Positions 45,701 through 53,380 of a stretch of DNA of 64,000 nucleotides are shown here, piece after piece. Each line of letters starts with the position of its first letter. Positions within the stretch are counted from its first letter, which is position 1. A program made the position numbers and the translations under genes. This DNA comes from Nitrosomonas communis (lineage in GTDB: Bacteria > Pseudomonadota > Gammaproteobacteria > Burkholderiales > Nitrosomonadaceae): the NCBI RefSeq assembly GCF_024102715.1, contig NZ_JAGFJM010000089.1, positions 1-64,000 of the forward strand, in the 5' to 3' direction. Below the pieces are notes generated by a model, which searched no databases, was not told where the DNA came from, and saw only the letters and a program-made list of their open reading frames with translations.

Positions 45701-46108
45701 CAAAAAGGATGGTATCTCGATTTGCTGCAACCGTCCGGTACAAATTCGCAAGGAGAACGCTCGGTCATCATGCCGCAGCTCAGTTTCGGACGCATTATCT
45801 TTACCACGCTCATTCCTGCCAGCGATCCCTGCGCTGCGGGAGGTCATAACTGGTTGATGTTGCTAAATGCAGAAACAGGCGGCATGCTGACTGCCCCTCA
45901 ATTTGATACTGACGATAACGGGGTGATCAACAATCAGGATCGGCTGATCGCAGCCATTGGCTCCGACGGCGTACGCAGCGAATCGATCGCCATCAGTGCA
46001 GGCAGTCTCATGCACTTGATCGCCGGTTCAACCACCGGTTTAATCGAGGCTGTTACAATCAAAGGAAATCCACGTAATCCACGCCATTCCTGGAAACAAA
46101 TACAATAA
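42722..46108 (+). CDS. pilY1: Type IV pilus tip adhesin/biogenesis factor PilY1
   Basis: An 1128-aa secreted protein with a signal peptide (VIGVAIIATLITF to QAA). The N-terminal half carries a von Willebrand A-like start FTLDDSGSMQFE with the metal-site pattern DxSxS. The C-terminal half is the PilY1 beta-propeller, with a calcium site DTNGDKIIDLVYAGD and NVWKFDLS, and a second DTDDNGVINNQD. It caps the pilus, binds surfaces and controls retraction. The start is TTG at 42722: GAACGGAGG lies at ideal distance before it and no ATG is placed so. It closes the run of overlapping pilin genes before pilE. Confidence 0.93.
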   Translation: MKHLRVIGVAIIATLITFIPSPVQAALTLSNVPLFLTTAVDPNVMFTLDDSGSMQFEIMPEDLILHDVRYMFPRASSVYGAGDYDNRVVDFDPANPYAAALRSSQANKIYYNPTVRYQPWSNADGSLMNNAPPACAPHNPKNTGAGCRNLTVDNSQTARWLNSNGSLSDEKSETFYPAVYFNYHDGDILAAESYTRVEIKPATSSYTGGAGRTDCTAVPICSYQEEIQNFANWYTYYRSRILLSRAGVGQAFAAQGSNLRVGFGAINQGSTSIDGISTGTIISGVRQFSGVNRESFFNNLYTHSIPAAGTPLRRATDEVGRYFLRTDDQGPWGQTPGSTGGTQYACRQSYHILMTDGYWSDTFTDIGNADNTKGNTIVNHFPNATPATYTYTPALPYADGFSNTLADIAMHYWKNDLRPDLNNKVLTNAADPAFWQHLVNFTVGLGAQGTLSSLPTGAGTWPDPTLSEAAKIDDLWHAAINSRGNFFSAHDPITLASNLSNVLSNITLRVSSAAAVTTNTTRLHNGTHVYQARFNSNDWSGQLFAYELSSDGSLGATLWEASAVLPAHASRSILTHNGTSGLAFTSANFSLLSDSQQNALNTNISGANDALGSSRISWLRGDKTTELAQGGSFRNRNNGLLGDIVNSDLLFVQALNFNYDALPSGTAGQDSYATYVQASANRMPVIYTGANDGMLHAFNAETGVELFSYIPSAVYPKLSSLTAPNYTHYYFVDGNAYAGDAYIGSTPSWKTILLGSLGAGGKSIFALDITDPVNFSASNVLWEFSDPDLGFVPGQAKIALLKNGVWAAIISNGYNSTSDRAYLYIINLQTGALIQKIATNDSGNNGLSAPALVDTNGDKIIDLVYAGDLQGNVWKFDLSTNPGNWDVAYKSGNTKLPLFTARNASDQVQPITSPLEIGRHPSGGYLIYFGTGQYIAAGDNTNSNTQTLYGIWDNGSPISATDRSTLQQQTILTETALPPFERTVSNNLVNWQTQKGWYLDLLQPSGTNSQGERSVIMPQLSFGRIIFTTLIPASDPCAAGGHNWLMLLNAETGGMLTAPQFDTDDNGVINNQDRLIAAIGSDGVRSESIAISAGSLMHLIAGSTTGLIEAVTIKGNPRNPRHSWKQIQ

Positions 46109-46203
46109 TCGAATTTAAATTGAGATAAGATCCTTCTGCTTATTTCTGAAGAATCTTCTAAAATTCAGAAAAAGAGTATTTGTAATTTGATTGGGACCAA
46201 ACA

Positions 46204-46668
46204 ATGAGAAAAATGAGTAATCAGGCAATACCACTAAAAAAGAGACTATCGGGTTTTACCTTGGTTGAAACGATGATGACCGTAGCCGTGATTGGTATTC
46301 TGGCCGCCATTGCCCTGCCTGCCTATCAAGAGCATGTACGCAGCACCAATCGGGCAGAAGCTAAAGGCATTCTGCTGGAGATGGCGCAGTTACTTGAGCG
46401 TAATTTTACTGAGTCGAACCGGTATGACCTGAAAAGCGATGCTACAAATTTTACCCTGCCTATTACCCAATCCCCCAAGACAGGTACTGCCAAATATATC
46501 ATCCAGTTTGCAGCAGGCATGCCGACGCAAAATAGTTATACATTGGAGGCTGTTCCTACTGGCGCGATGACGAATGATGCATGCGCCACCTTGACGTTAA
46601 CGCATACCGGTGTCAAGGGCGTCAGTACTAACGCCTCGCTAACGGCAATGGATTGCTGGCAACGTTAA
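46204..46668 (+). CDS. pilE: PilE-type minor pilin
   Basis: A 154-aa pilin-like protein. The signal LSGFTLVETMMTVAVIGILA has Glu 5 after Gly-Phe cleavage, then AIALPAYQEHVRSTNRAEAK and LLEMAQLLERNFTESNRY, the PilE minor pilin block, and a Cys pair (NDACATL, AMDCWQR) for the D-loop. It follows pilY1 by 95 bases with its own ribosome site region, and is the last pilin gene. It converges with ppx. Confidence 0.9.
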   Translation: MRKMSNQAIPLKKRLSGFTLVETMMTVAVIGILAAIALPAYQEHVRSTNRAEAKGILLEMAQLLERNFTESNRYDLKSDATNFTLPITQSPKTGTAKYIIQFAAGMPTQNSYTLEAVPTGAMTNDACATLTLTHTGVKGVSTNASLTAMDCWQR

Positions 46669-46694
46669 TGATGCCCGCATTGCCATACAAAAAC

Positions 46695-48218
46695 TCAGAC
46701 AAGACTCTTCTTTGTATAAGACGCCCGGATGGAGAAATTAATTTTCAGCTCTGCCCAGGCATCAACCTCAGCGCGCAGCAAGGTCTCTGTTAACGGGTTG
46801 CACTCCAGCCAGGCTTGCGAAATAAACAGTTTACAGCTACTGCTATTAGCTTGTATTTTTATGGGAGGCAATTCGATGCTGGTCCGGCTGCGGTAAAAAA
46901 TGGCCGCCAGACGCAATGCAATTGATTGAGCCAAACTGATAGGATTAGCCAGAAATTCACTTACTTTACTTAGCGAACCCTGATGGACCAGTACCAGTTG
47001 GCTCAGCTGCATCTGCTCCATTTTGGAAAAGCCCGGTATGTCTGCATTGCCGAGAATATAAGCAGAATGCTTGTGATAGCCGGAATGAGCTACTGAAATA
47101 CCAACCTCATGAAGGCGCGCTGCCCAAGACAATAAATGCAATGCGCTTTCTACTGCTTCCTCATCAGGATGATTAACCAGCAGCTGTTTTGCCAACGCCA
47201 AGGAAAGGGATTCAATACGTGCTGCCTGGGCAGAGTCGACACGGTAGCGTTGCATAAACTGCTGTACGGATATTTCTCGCATATCTTCATTATGAAACCG
47301 TCCGAGCATATCGTAGAGTACACCCTGGCGCAACGCGCCCGTTGTAAGCAGCATGCGCCCAATACCCAATTCTTTGAATGCGGCAAACATGATGGCGAAT
47401 CCGCCTGCAATCACAGGCACGCGATCGGGATGTAAACCGGCGATCACAATCTTCCTGATATCACCCGCTTTAAGGAGGTATTCACGAAATCTTTCCAGCC
47501 CTTCCAGGGTAATCCCTTCCGTTTTATTGCTATCGCCATAGTTATTCAGCTTAAGGATACGGCCTAACGCGCGCGCTGTTCCTGAAGACCCATATGTTTC
47601 CTGCCATTGCTCAGCTGAGAATTCAGTTGTGATGCCTTGGATTTCAGTTTGCGCCGCCAGCTCTGCACGTTTCATGGCACCTTTAGTAATCTTACCATCC
47701 GGGAAAAAGCGCAAACTATGACTGACACAACCCATATAAAGGCTTTCCAGCTTAGTGGGCTCCAGACGGGAGCCAATAATGAATTCCGTGGAACCTCCGC
47801 CGATATCGATGATCAACCGGTTATTATCTGAAACTGGCAGGCTATGCGCGACCCCCAGATAGATGAGACGCGCTTCTTCATGCCCGGCAATGATTTCAAT
47901 TGGGAATCCCAGCACAGCTTCAGCTTTTACCAGGAATTCAGCAGCATTTCTGGCAACACGCAGTGAGTTTGTTCCAACCACACGCACAGCATGAGTCGGA
48001 AACCCCCGTAGACGTTCACTAAATCGTTTCAGGCAGTCCAGCGCGCACGCCTGGCTTGCTTCGTCTAGCTTTTTGTCTATCGTGAGACCAGCAGCCAACC
48101 GAACCATTTCCTTCAGGCTATCCAAGGGATAAAGCTGCTTATCCACCACACGCGCCACCTGCAGGTGGAAGCTATTTGAACCAAGATCAACCGCAGCCAA
48201 TGTGGAATATTCGCGCAT
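46695..48218 (-). CDS. ppx: Exopolyphosphatase, Ppx/GppA family
   Basis: Degrades polyphosphate, or pppGpp in GppA. The 507-aa protein has the ASKHA start AAVDLGSNSFHLQVARV, RVVGTNSLRVARNA, the phosphate loop IIDIGGGSTEFIIG, and ITKGAMKRAE, with a C-terminal HD-like domain (AARLHEVGISVAHSGYHKHS). The start MREYSTLAAV at 48218 follows AGGG; a TTG seven codons upstream is less likely. It lies 46 bases from phoU on the same strand, a phosphate-related pair. Confidence 0.92.
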   Translation of the reverse strand: MREYSTLAAVDLGSNSFHLQVARVVDKQLYPLDSLKEMVRLAAGLTIDKKLDEASQACALDCLKRFSERLRGFPTHAVRVVGTNSLRVARNAAEFLVKAEAVLGFPIEIIAGHEEARLIYLGVAHSLPVSDNNRLIIDIGGGSTEFIIGSRLEPTKLESLYMGCVSHSLRFFPDGKITKGAMKRAELAAQTEIQGITTEFSAEQWQETYGSSGTARALGRILKLNNYGDSNKTEGITLEGLERFREYLLKAGDIRKIVIAGLHPDRVPVIAGGFAIMFAAFKELGIGRMLLTTGALRQGVLYDMLGRFHNEDMREISVQQFMQRYRVDSAQAARIESLSLALAKQLLVNHPDEEAVESALHLLSWAARLHEVGISVAHSGYHKHSAYILGNADIPGFSKMEQMQLSQLVLVHQGSLSKVSEFLANPISLAQSIALRLAAIFYRSRTSIELPPIKIQANSSSCKLFISQAWLECNPLTETLLRAEVDAWAELKINFSIRASYTKKSLV

Positions 48219-48264
48219 AGCCCTATGCCTAAATCTCAAGGCACGCTTACATCAAACAAATGAT

Positions 48265-48972
48265 TTAACCTCTAACTTCGCGTTCAATCTCATCGGCTGT
48301 AACATGGCGCACATCTTTACCTTTGACCATATAAACCACGTATTCAGACATGTTTTTCGCGTGATCGCCAATACGCTCGATTGCTTTTGCCACAAAAAGA
48401 ATTTCCAGTGAAACCGAGATTTTACGCGGATCTTCCATCATGAAGGTAATGAGCTGCCGCAGGATAGCGCGAAATTCTTCATCGACCAGTTCATCCTGGC
48501 GCACAATATGCGCGGCAGCATTCAGGTCCAGGCGAGCAAAAGCATCCAGCGCCTGGTGTAACATGCCCAGGGCAATTTGTGCAACATGTTTAACTTCTAC
48601 AAAACGTGGCGTATGTAAACGGTCAGCTGCATAAATGAGTCTTGACATACGTGCGATCTTTGCCGCCTCATCGCCAATTCGCTCCAGATCAGTAATCGTC
48701 TTAATAACCGTCATGATCATGCGTAAATCACTGGCGGTAGGTTGTCTGCGCGCAATAATCTGACTGCAAATCTCGTCGATGGATACTTCCATAGCATTGA
48801 CGCGGTGATCATTGGCAATGACCTGATCAATGATGTTCTCATTGCCTTCTGTTAAGGCTTCTATCGCACGCTCGATCTGTTCCTCGACAAATCCCCCCAT
48901 CTGTAACACACGGGTGCGCACTTCTTCGAGATCAGCGTCAAATCTTTTTGAAATATGTTCTTTAACAACCAT
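48265..48972 (-). CDS. phoU: Phosphate transport/signalling regulator PhoU
   Basis: A 235-aa helical protein of two PhoU repeats. Each has the metal-binding pattern: VIANDHRVNAMEVSIDEIC and TDLERIGDEAAKIARMSR in the first, QDELVDEEFRAILRQL and AIERIGDHAKNMSEYVVYM in the second. It modulates PhoR/Pst signalling from phosphate. The pst genes are not here; the neighbour ppx links it to polyphosphate use. Confidence 0.94.
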   Translation of the reverse strand: MVVKEHISKRFDADLEEVRTRVLQMGGFVEEQIERAIEALTEGNENIIDQVIANDHRVNAMEVSIDEICSQIIARRQPTASDLRMIMTVIKTITDLERIGDEAAKIARMSRLIYAADRLHTPRFVEVKHVAQIALGMLHQALDAFARLDLNAAAHIVRQDELVDEEFRAILRQLITFMMEDPRKISVSLEILFVAKAIERIGDHAKNMSEYVVYMVKGKDVRHVTADEIEREVRG

Positions 48973-49045
48973 ATCGTACCTTCTGGTGAATCAGATGCAA
49001 CTTTTATAGCCTATAATTAACGGAATTCTGATTGCAAACTGCATA

Positions 49046-49705
49046 TCAAACAGTGATGGTTTCAACACCTTTGTCTGTGCCTAATAACAAAATGTTAGCA
49101 CCTCTTCTGGCGAACAATCCGTTAGTAACGACTCCAACAATTTGGTTCAATGTCGTTTCCAGTTCAACCGGATTCAGGATTTGCAGACCATGGATATCAA
49201 GGATAACGTTGCCATTATCTGTGACAAATCCCTGACGTAGTGCAGGATGGCCGCCTAATAGTGTTATTTCACGAGCTACATAACTGCGTGCCATCGGAAT
49301 GACTTCTACTGGAAGCGGGAAAGTACCCAATATATTAACCAATTTACTCTGATCAGCGATGCAGATGAATTTTCTTGCTACAGCCGATACGATTTTTTCA
49401 CGGGTCAAGGCACCACCACCGCCTTTTATCATGTGCAGATGCCTGGTAATCTCATCTGCGCCATCTACATAAACGGGCAAATCTGTCACTGTGTTAAGGT
49501 CTAATACCTCTATACCATGTTGGCTTAAGTGTTGTGCAGTTGCTTCAGAACTGGCAACCGCACCTTCAATTTTATGTTTAATTTTAGCGAGCTCATCAAT
49601 GAAATAGTTGGCAGTAGAGCCGGTTCCCACTCCAATAACAGCACCGATCGGGATATGCTGGATAGCGGCCTGGGCAGCCGCACGTTTTTGTTCATCTTGT
49701 GTCAT
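49046..49705 (-). CDS. rpiA: Ribose-5-phosphate isomerase A
   Basis: Interconverts ribose 5-phosphate and ribulose 5-phosphate, for the pentose phosphate and Calvin routes. The 219-aa protein contains [37 protein letters not shown] (catalytic Asp) and [12 protein letters not shown] (catalytic Glu), ending [11 protein letters not shown]. It is divergent from mutL across about 200 bases. Confidence 0.95.
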   Translation of the reverse strand: MTQDEQKRAAAQAAIQHIPIGAVIGVGTGSTANYFIDELAKIKHKIEGAVASSEATAQHLSQHGIEVLDLNTVTDLPVYVDGADEITRHLHMIKGGGGALTREKIVSAVARKFICIADQSKLVNILGTFPLPVEVIPMARSYVAREITLLGGHPALRQGFVTDNGNVILDIHGLQILNPVELETTLNQIVGVVTNGLFARRGANILLLGTDKGVETITV

Positions 49706-49904
49706 GGTATTCCTATGTCGAGGTCAAATAATAGTCAACCATCAGGATAGTATTAACTGCATATTTAGACAATAACTATATCTCATCCGATGTCATGCTT
49801 AACAGTCCTGGATATAAATCCCCCTTTCTTGTACGTGACCTTCTATCAAGCGTATCATAACTGTAAGGTCAAATAATGACCATGGATATTCAATTTATTT
49901 TCAT

Positions 49905-51683
49905 ATGAATGCAATCAAGTTGCTGCCGGATGTACTTATCAACCAAATCGCCGCAGGAGAAGTAATCGAGCGGCCAGCCTCGGTACTGAAAGAAATCCTG
50001 GAAAACAGTATAGATGCTGGTGCAACCGAGATCACAGTCCACATCATGCAAGGCGGCCTCAAGCTGATCCGTGTCGCTGATAATGGCAAAGGAATCTCCG
50101 AAAATGATCTGGCGCTCGCATTAGCGCGCCATGCAACGAGCAAAATCAGCACACAGGAAGATTTGCATAAAATAGCCAGTCTGGGTTTTCGTGGCGAGGC
50201 ACTTGCCAGTATCGGTGCGGTCTCTCGATTATCGTTAGTAAGTTATCAATCAGACAGCAGCCATGCCTGGCATATTCAAACGGAAGGAGGGCAAACTACT
50301 CATCCTGAACCAGCAGCGCGCAGTATTGGCACCACCCTGGAAGTACGCGATCTTTTCTTTAATCTGCCAGCACGGCGCAAGTTCCTGAAAACTGAAGCCA
50401 CTGAATTTGCGCATTGCGAGGAAGTATTCCGGCGCATCGCCTTATCCCATGCCAATATCGCATTGAGTCTGCAACACAATGGCAAGACACGGAGCCACTT
50501 ATCTGCAGCAGAGACGACTCAGCGGATTACCGCCGTCCTAGGAGAAGAATTCAGTCAGACTGCCGTGCCCGTTTCCGAGCAGGCAGCGGATATCAGTTTG
50601 CAGGGTATGGTCGCGCTGCCGACTTATTCACGTTCAGCGCGTGACATGCAGTATTTTTTTGTCAATGGCCGTCATGTCAGGGACAAGTTGATTTCTCACG
50701 CCTTACGCGAAGCGTATCGTGATGTGCTGCATCTGGATCGTCACCCTGTCTTCGTGCTCTATCTTCAAATCAATCCTGAAAACGTTGATGTGAACGTTCA
50801 CCCAGCCAAAGCAGAAGTGCGTTTTCGTGATGCGCGCGCTGTACATCAATTTGTTTTCCATAGCATCAACAAGGTATTGGCATCACCCCAGCACAAATCG
50901 GGGACACAACTGCCCTCTGCTGCCGCTGCCCCGGCTACCACGAATTCTGAGCGCCTTCCGCTAAACTATAGCCGGCAAGTAAATTTACCGCTTAAAACTG
51001 TTGCCCAGCCACCGGCCTTTTATCAGGCTTTATTCGGCGGCACTTCGGCTTCGCTGGATACGGATCCGGGCAATCCACCTGTTCAGACCACGCAGCCAGT
51101 TCCACCACTGGGCTTTGCATTGGGGCAACTTCTCGGGATTTATATCCTGGCACAAAATGAGCAAGGTCTAGTTATTGTCGATATGCACGCAGCTCATGAG
51201 CGCATTGTTTATGAAAAACTTAAATCAGCGCTTGATCAACATACCTTATCAATGCAGCCACTGCTGATTCCAGTCACTTTTCAGGCTGACCAACTAGATG
51301 TAACCACAGTCGAGGAAAATCATACCGTTTTAACTGAACTGGGTTTTGAAATAGCCGTGCTTACTCCCACTTCATTAGTCATACGGGCGGCGCCCATGAT
51401 GTTAAAAGATGCTGACCCAGTTAAGCTGGTACGCGATGTGTTAGCTGAAATTCGTGAATTTGGAGCAAGCCAGATATTAACTGCCAGACGTAACGAGCTA
51501 CTGGCTACCATGGCCTGTCACGGCTCTGTCCGCGCCAATCGTCAATTAACGATCACGGAAATGAATGCATTGCTGCGTGAAATGGAAGCGACCGAACGCT
51601 CCGGTCAATGCAATCATGGCAGGCCAACCTGGTTTGAACTCAGTTTGACTGAGCTTGATAAGATGTTCATGCGAGGAAATTAG
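49905..51683 (+). CDS. mutL: DNA mismatch repair protein MutL, with endonuclease motif
   Basis: Links MutS mismatch recognition to strand removal. The 592-aa protein has the GHKL ATPase (IAAGEVIERPASVLKEILEN, DNGKGI, GFRGEALASI). The C-terminal domain carries DMHAAHERIVYE at 426-437, matching the endonuclease motif DQHAx2Ex4E with Met for Gln, plus ACHGSVRA and CNHGRPTW. This fits a MutL that nicks DNA, as in MutH-less bacteria. A Pro/Thr-rich linker lies between (about 325-410). It is followed by a 46-base inverted repeat. Confidence 0.95.
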   Translation: MNAIKLLPDVLINQIAAGEVIERPASVLKEILENSIDAGATEITVHIMQGGLKLIRVADNGKGISENDLALALARHATSKISTQEDLHKIASLGFRGEALASIGAVSRLSLVSYQSDSSHAWHIQTEGGQTTHPEPAARSIGTTLEVRDLFFNLPARRKFLKTEATEFAHCEEVFRRIALSHANIALSLQHNGKTRSHLSAAETTQRITAVLGEEFSQTAVPVSEQAADISLQGMVALPTYSRSARDMQYFFVNGRHVRDKLISHALREAYRDVLHLDRHPVFVLYLQINPENVDVNVHPAKAEVRFRDARAVHQFVFHSINKVLASPQHKSGTQLPSAAAAPATTNSERLPLNYSRQVNLPLKTVAQPPAFYQALFGGTSASLDTDPGNPPVQTTQPVPPLGFALGQLLGIYILAQNEQGLVIVDMHAAHERIVYEKLKSALDQHTLSMQPLLIPVTFQADQLDVTTVEENHTVLTELGFEIAVLTPTSLVIRAAPMMLKDADPVKLVRDVLAEIREFGASQILTARRNELLATMACHGSVRANRQLTITEMNALLREMEATERSGQCNHGRPTWFELSLTELDKMFMRGN

Positions 51684-51711
51684 CATCGACAGGCAAGAAA
51701 GACAACTCCAG

Positions 51712-51757
51712 TGTTCTATAGCTTAACGCTCGCATAAAGCCCGTCAGCTATAGAACA
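51712..51757. repeat. Perfect 12-base inverted repeat between convergent genes
   Basis: TGTTCTATAGCT and AGCTATAGAACA enclose 22 bases, 28 bases past the mutL stop and 12 bases before the stop of the convergent lipoprotein gene. It could end transcription from both sides, though neither side shows a clear T-run. Confidence 0.5.
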
Positions 51758-51768
51758 GTAGCGAAGCT

Positions 51769-51957
51769 TTAGTAACCTGACTTCTCTTGTGTTGATCTGG
51801 CCTTCCCCCCCCCTTCCTGAGCATCTGAGGGTATTTGATGGAAGGGCTGAATAGTTTGCCCGTATGTCGAAGGATCGGGAGTTTCTGGCGCTGATGGCTT
51901 ACCACAACCAATTAACATCAATACCGTTACCACGGCAGCCAAATATTTAATTTTCAT
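51769..51957 (-). CDS. Small lipoprotein with G9 tract
   Basis: A 62-aa protein. It has a signal peptide with a lipobox LMLIGCGK (lipid Cys at 18), so a mature lipoprotein of 45 residues, Pro/Ser-rich and charged at the end. I do not recognise a family; the size resembles LptM-like lipoproteins. A run of nine G (on the coding strand, 51805-51813) encodes EGGG near residue 49. Slippage there would alter the last dozen residues. No SD stronger than AAGGAATTT is visible. Confidence 0.7.
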   Translation of the reverse strand: MKIKYLAAVVTVLMLIGCGKPSAPETPDPSTYGQTIQPFHQIPSDAQEGGGKARSTQEKSGY

Positions 51958-52165
51958 ACAAAATTCCTTTAACGTAAGCAGATAATTAACATTGTTTTTT
52001 TAAACTACGATTGGGATAGTAACCGTTATAACTATCTGCAATATTGATCTTGATCAAACTTTTAGATCTAATTGATGGTTCTTGGAGCAGTAGGCAAAAT
52101 TTGCCAACGGAGTTGTTCAAGAGCATTCATGCCGCTCTATATCAACGTAAAAAATACAACCCATG

Positions 52166-52525
52166 CTAGAAACTATTTAGGATTGCAGTGGTAATCCAAG
52201 ATGCTCCACCATGGTGTTCCGTATGGCAGCCGCTACAGCTTTTTCCTTGAGCAAGGTAGATATAGTGAAATTCGGCTACTGTTGTTGTAGCGCCTGCGAA
52301 TTGTTCAGCATCATGGCAATTAATACAATTTACCGCCAGTGTCCCACGGAAAGGTGTATGGCAGTCGGTACAGTGCTTGATTTGATTATGGTAGTGACTA
52401 AGATGGCCTGGTGCCCAAAATGCCTCTGGCTGATTAAATGATCCCCAAGCAATCCAAGCGCCGAGGCATACAATGATCAAAGTGGTAATTCGGTAAGTAT
52501 GACGGGGTAGCGGATGGAAAGCCAT
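52166..52525 (-). CDS. Membrane-anchored triheme cytochrome c
   Basis: A 119-aa protein. An N-terminal span (about 12-30) is followed by three CxxCH heme motifs: CTDCH, CINCH and CSGCH. Extra His (GHLSHYHNQIKH, FHY, HTEHHGG) can supply distal ligands, giving a class III or c7-like compact cytochrome on the periplasmic side. It lies 3 bases after the cytochrome b-like gene and must be co-transcribed. A redox relay between the membrane quinone pool and a periplasmic acceptor is inferred from the pairing. Confidence 0.87.
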   Translation of the reverse strand: MAFHPLPRHTYRITTLIIVCLGAWIAWGSFNQPEAFWAPGHLSHYHNQIKHCTDCHTPFRGTLAVNCINCHDAEQFAGATTTVAEFHYIYLAQGKSCSGCHTEHHGGASWITTAILNSF

Positions 52526-52528
52526 AAT

Positions 52529-53113
52529 TTACAATCCAGCAAAGAAAAGAGCGCCAATAATGTGCAAAATAGTTAACACCATAAAGATAATTGCCAGCGG
52601 TACATGAATAACCTGCCACATACGAAATAGACTTTCCTGTGATGCGAGATCGTCAAGCGTTTGTTCAATCTGCTCTTGAGATAGCCCTTGTTCTGTCAGT
52701 TCGCGCCGTTGACTAATCAGCGTTTGCAATGCAACACGATGAATGGTTTTGCCAATAATGCCTGTGATTGCTACACCACCCATCGCTAGCAATGCCAGCA
52801 CAGCCACGCCTGCATGTAAATGCCACCCAGAGTGCACCAAAATTAACAATGGCCCCAGAACCCCACACAGCATATGAATCATGAACCACTGTCTGGGCCA
52901 GTTTCCCGATGGAGCATGCCGCTTTTTCCAAGGGTAAACAAAAGTAAGTAAAATTATTGCTAATCCTAACCACCCCAGTATATGGCCTGGCTGACTATGT
53001 GCAAATGGCCAATGAGCAGAGAGGCTCAATAGAAACTCGACTACCCATGCAGAAATAATCGTAGCAAGAATAGTGATCGTAATCAGCAAGAAGCGGCGGT
53101 TCAATGGAGACAT
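52529..53113 (-). CDS. Four-span cytochrome b-like membrane protein
   Basis: A 194-aa integral membrane protein with about four spans. Histidines sit in or near the spans: SAHWPFAHSQPGHILGW, WFMIHMLCGVL, LVHSGWHLHAGVAVLAL and VIHVPLAIIFMVLTILHIIG, the spacing needed to ligate two b hemes. A cytoplasmic helix of charged residues (about 130-160) connects spans 3 and 4. It precedes the triheme cytochrome gene. The family is not named with certainty; it resembles ferric-reductase or b561-like domains. ATG 53113 is chosen; a TTG eight codons earlier is possible. Confidence 0.75.
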   Translation of the reverse strand: MSPLNRRFLLITITILATIISAWVVEFLLSLSAHWPFAHSQPGHILGWLGLAIILLTFVYPWKKRHAPSGNWPRQWFMIHMLCGVLGPLLILVHSGWHLHAGVAVLALLAMGGVAITGIIGKTIHRVALQTLISQRRELTEQGLSQEQIEQTLDDLASQESLFRMWQVIHVPLAIIFMVLTILHIIGALFFAGL

Positions 53114-53161
53114 GGCGAGCTTATCAATATGAGGCAATCATTCTTGTTTGTATATTTGAAT

Positions 53162-53344
53162 TTAGCCGAATCGACTAGTCTCGCGATAAGCTCTTTGCTT
53201 TGCCTTGGCAATGGCGATACGGATCGCCCGCCCCTCTTCCATTCCTTCAGCCAGTAAAGCATTAGCAATCGCAATGGCTTTCAGTCGGACAAACAGCGGT
53301 AAATTTTGCATAGCCGCTGGGTAATGTGTAGCAGTCCAGGGCAT
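53162..53344 (-). CDS. Conserved small soluble protein (60 aa)
   Basis: It starts MPWTATHYPAAMQNLPLFVR and continues KAIAIANALLAEGMEEGRAI, then RIAIAKAKQRAY. This MPW-x-YP-x-SM-NLP pattern with an Ala-rich helix is found in small uncharacterised bacterial proteins often next to DUF2188-like genes. Function unknown. It lies between lon and the cytochrome genes, 36 bases after the lon stop. A GTG three codons upstream is an alternative start. Confidence 0.7.
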   Translation of the reverse strand: MPWTATHYPAAMQNLPLFVRLKAIAIANALLAEGMEEGRAIRIAIAKAKQRAYRETSRFG

Positions 53345-53380
53345 AGATTGCACTCATTTAACCCAAGCAGTCGCCAGGTT

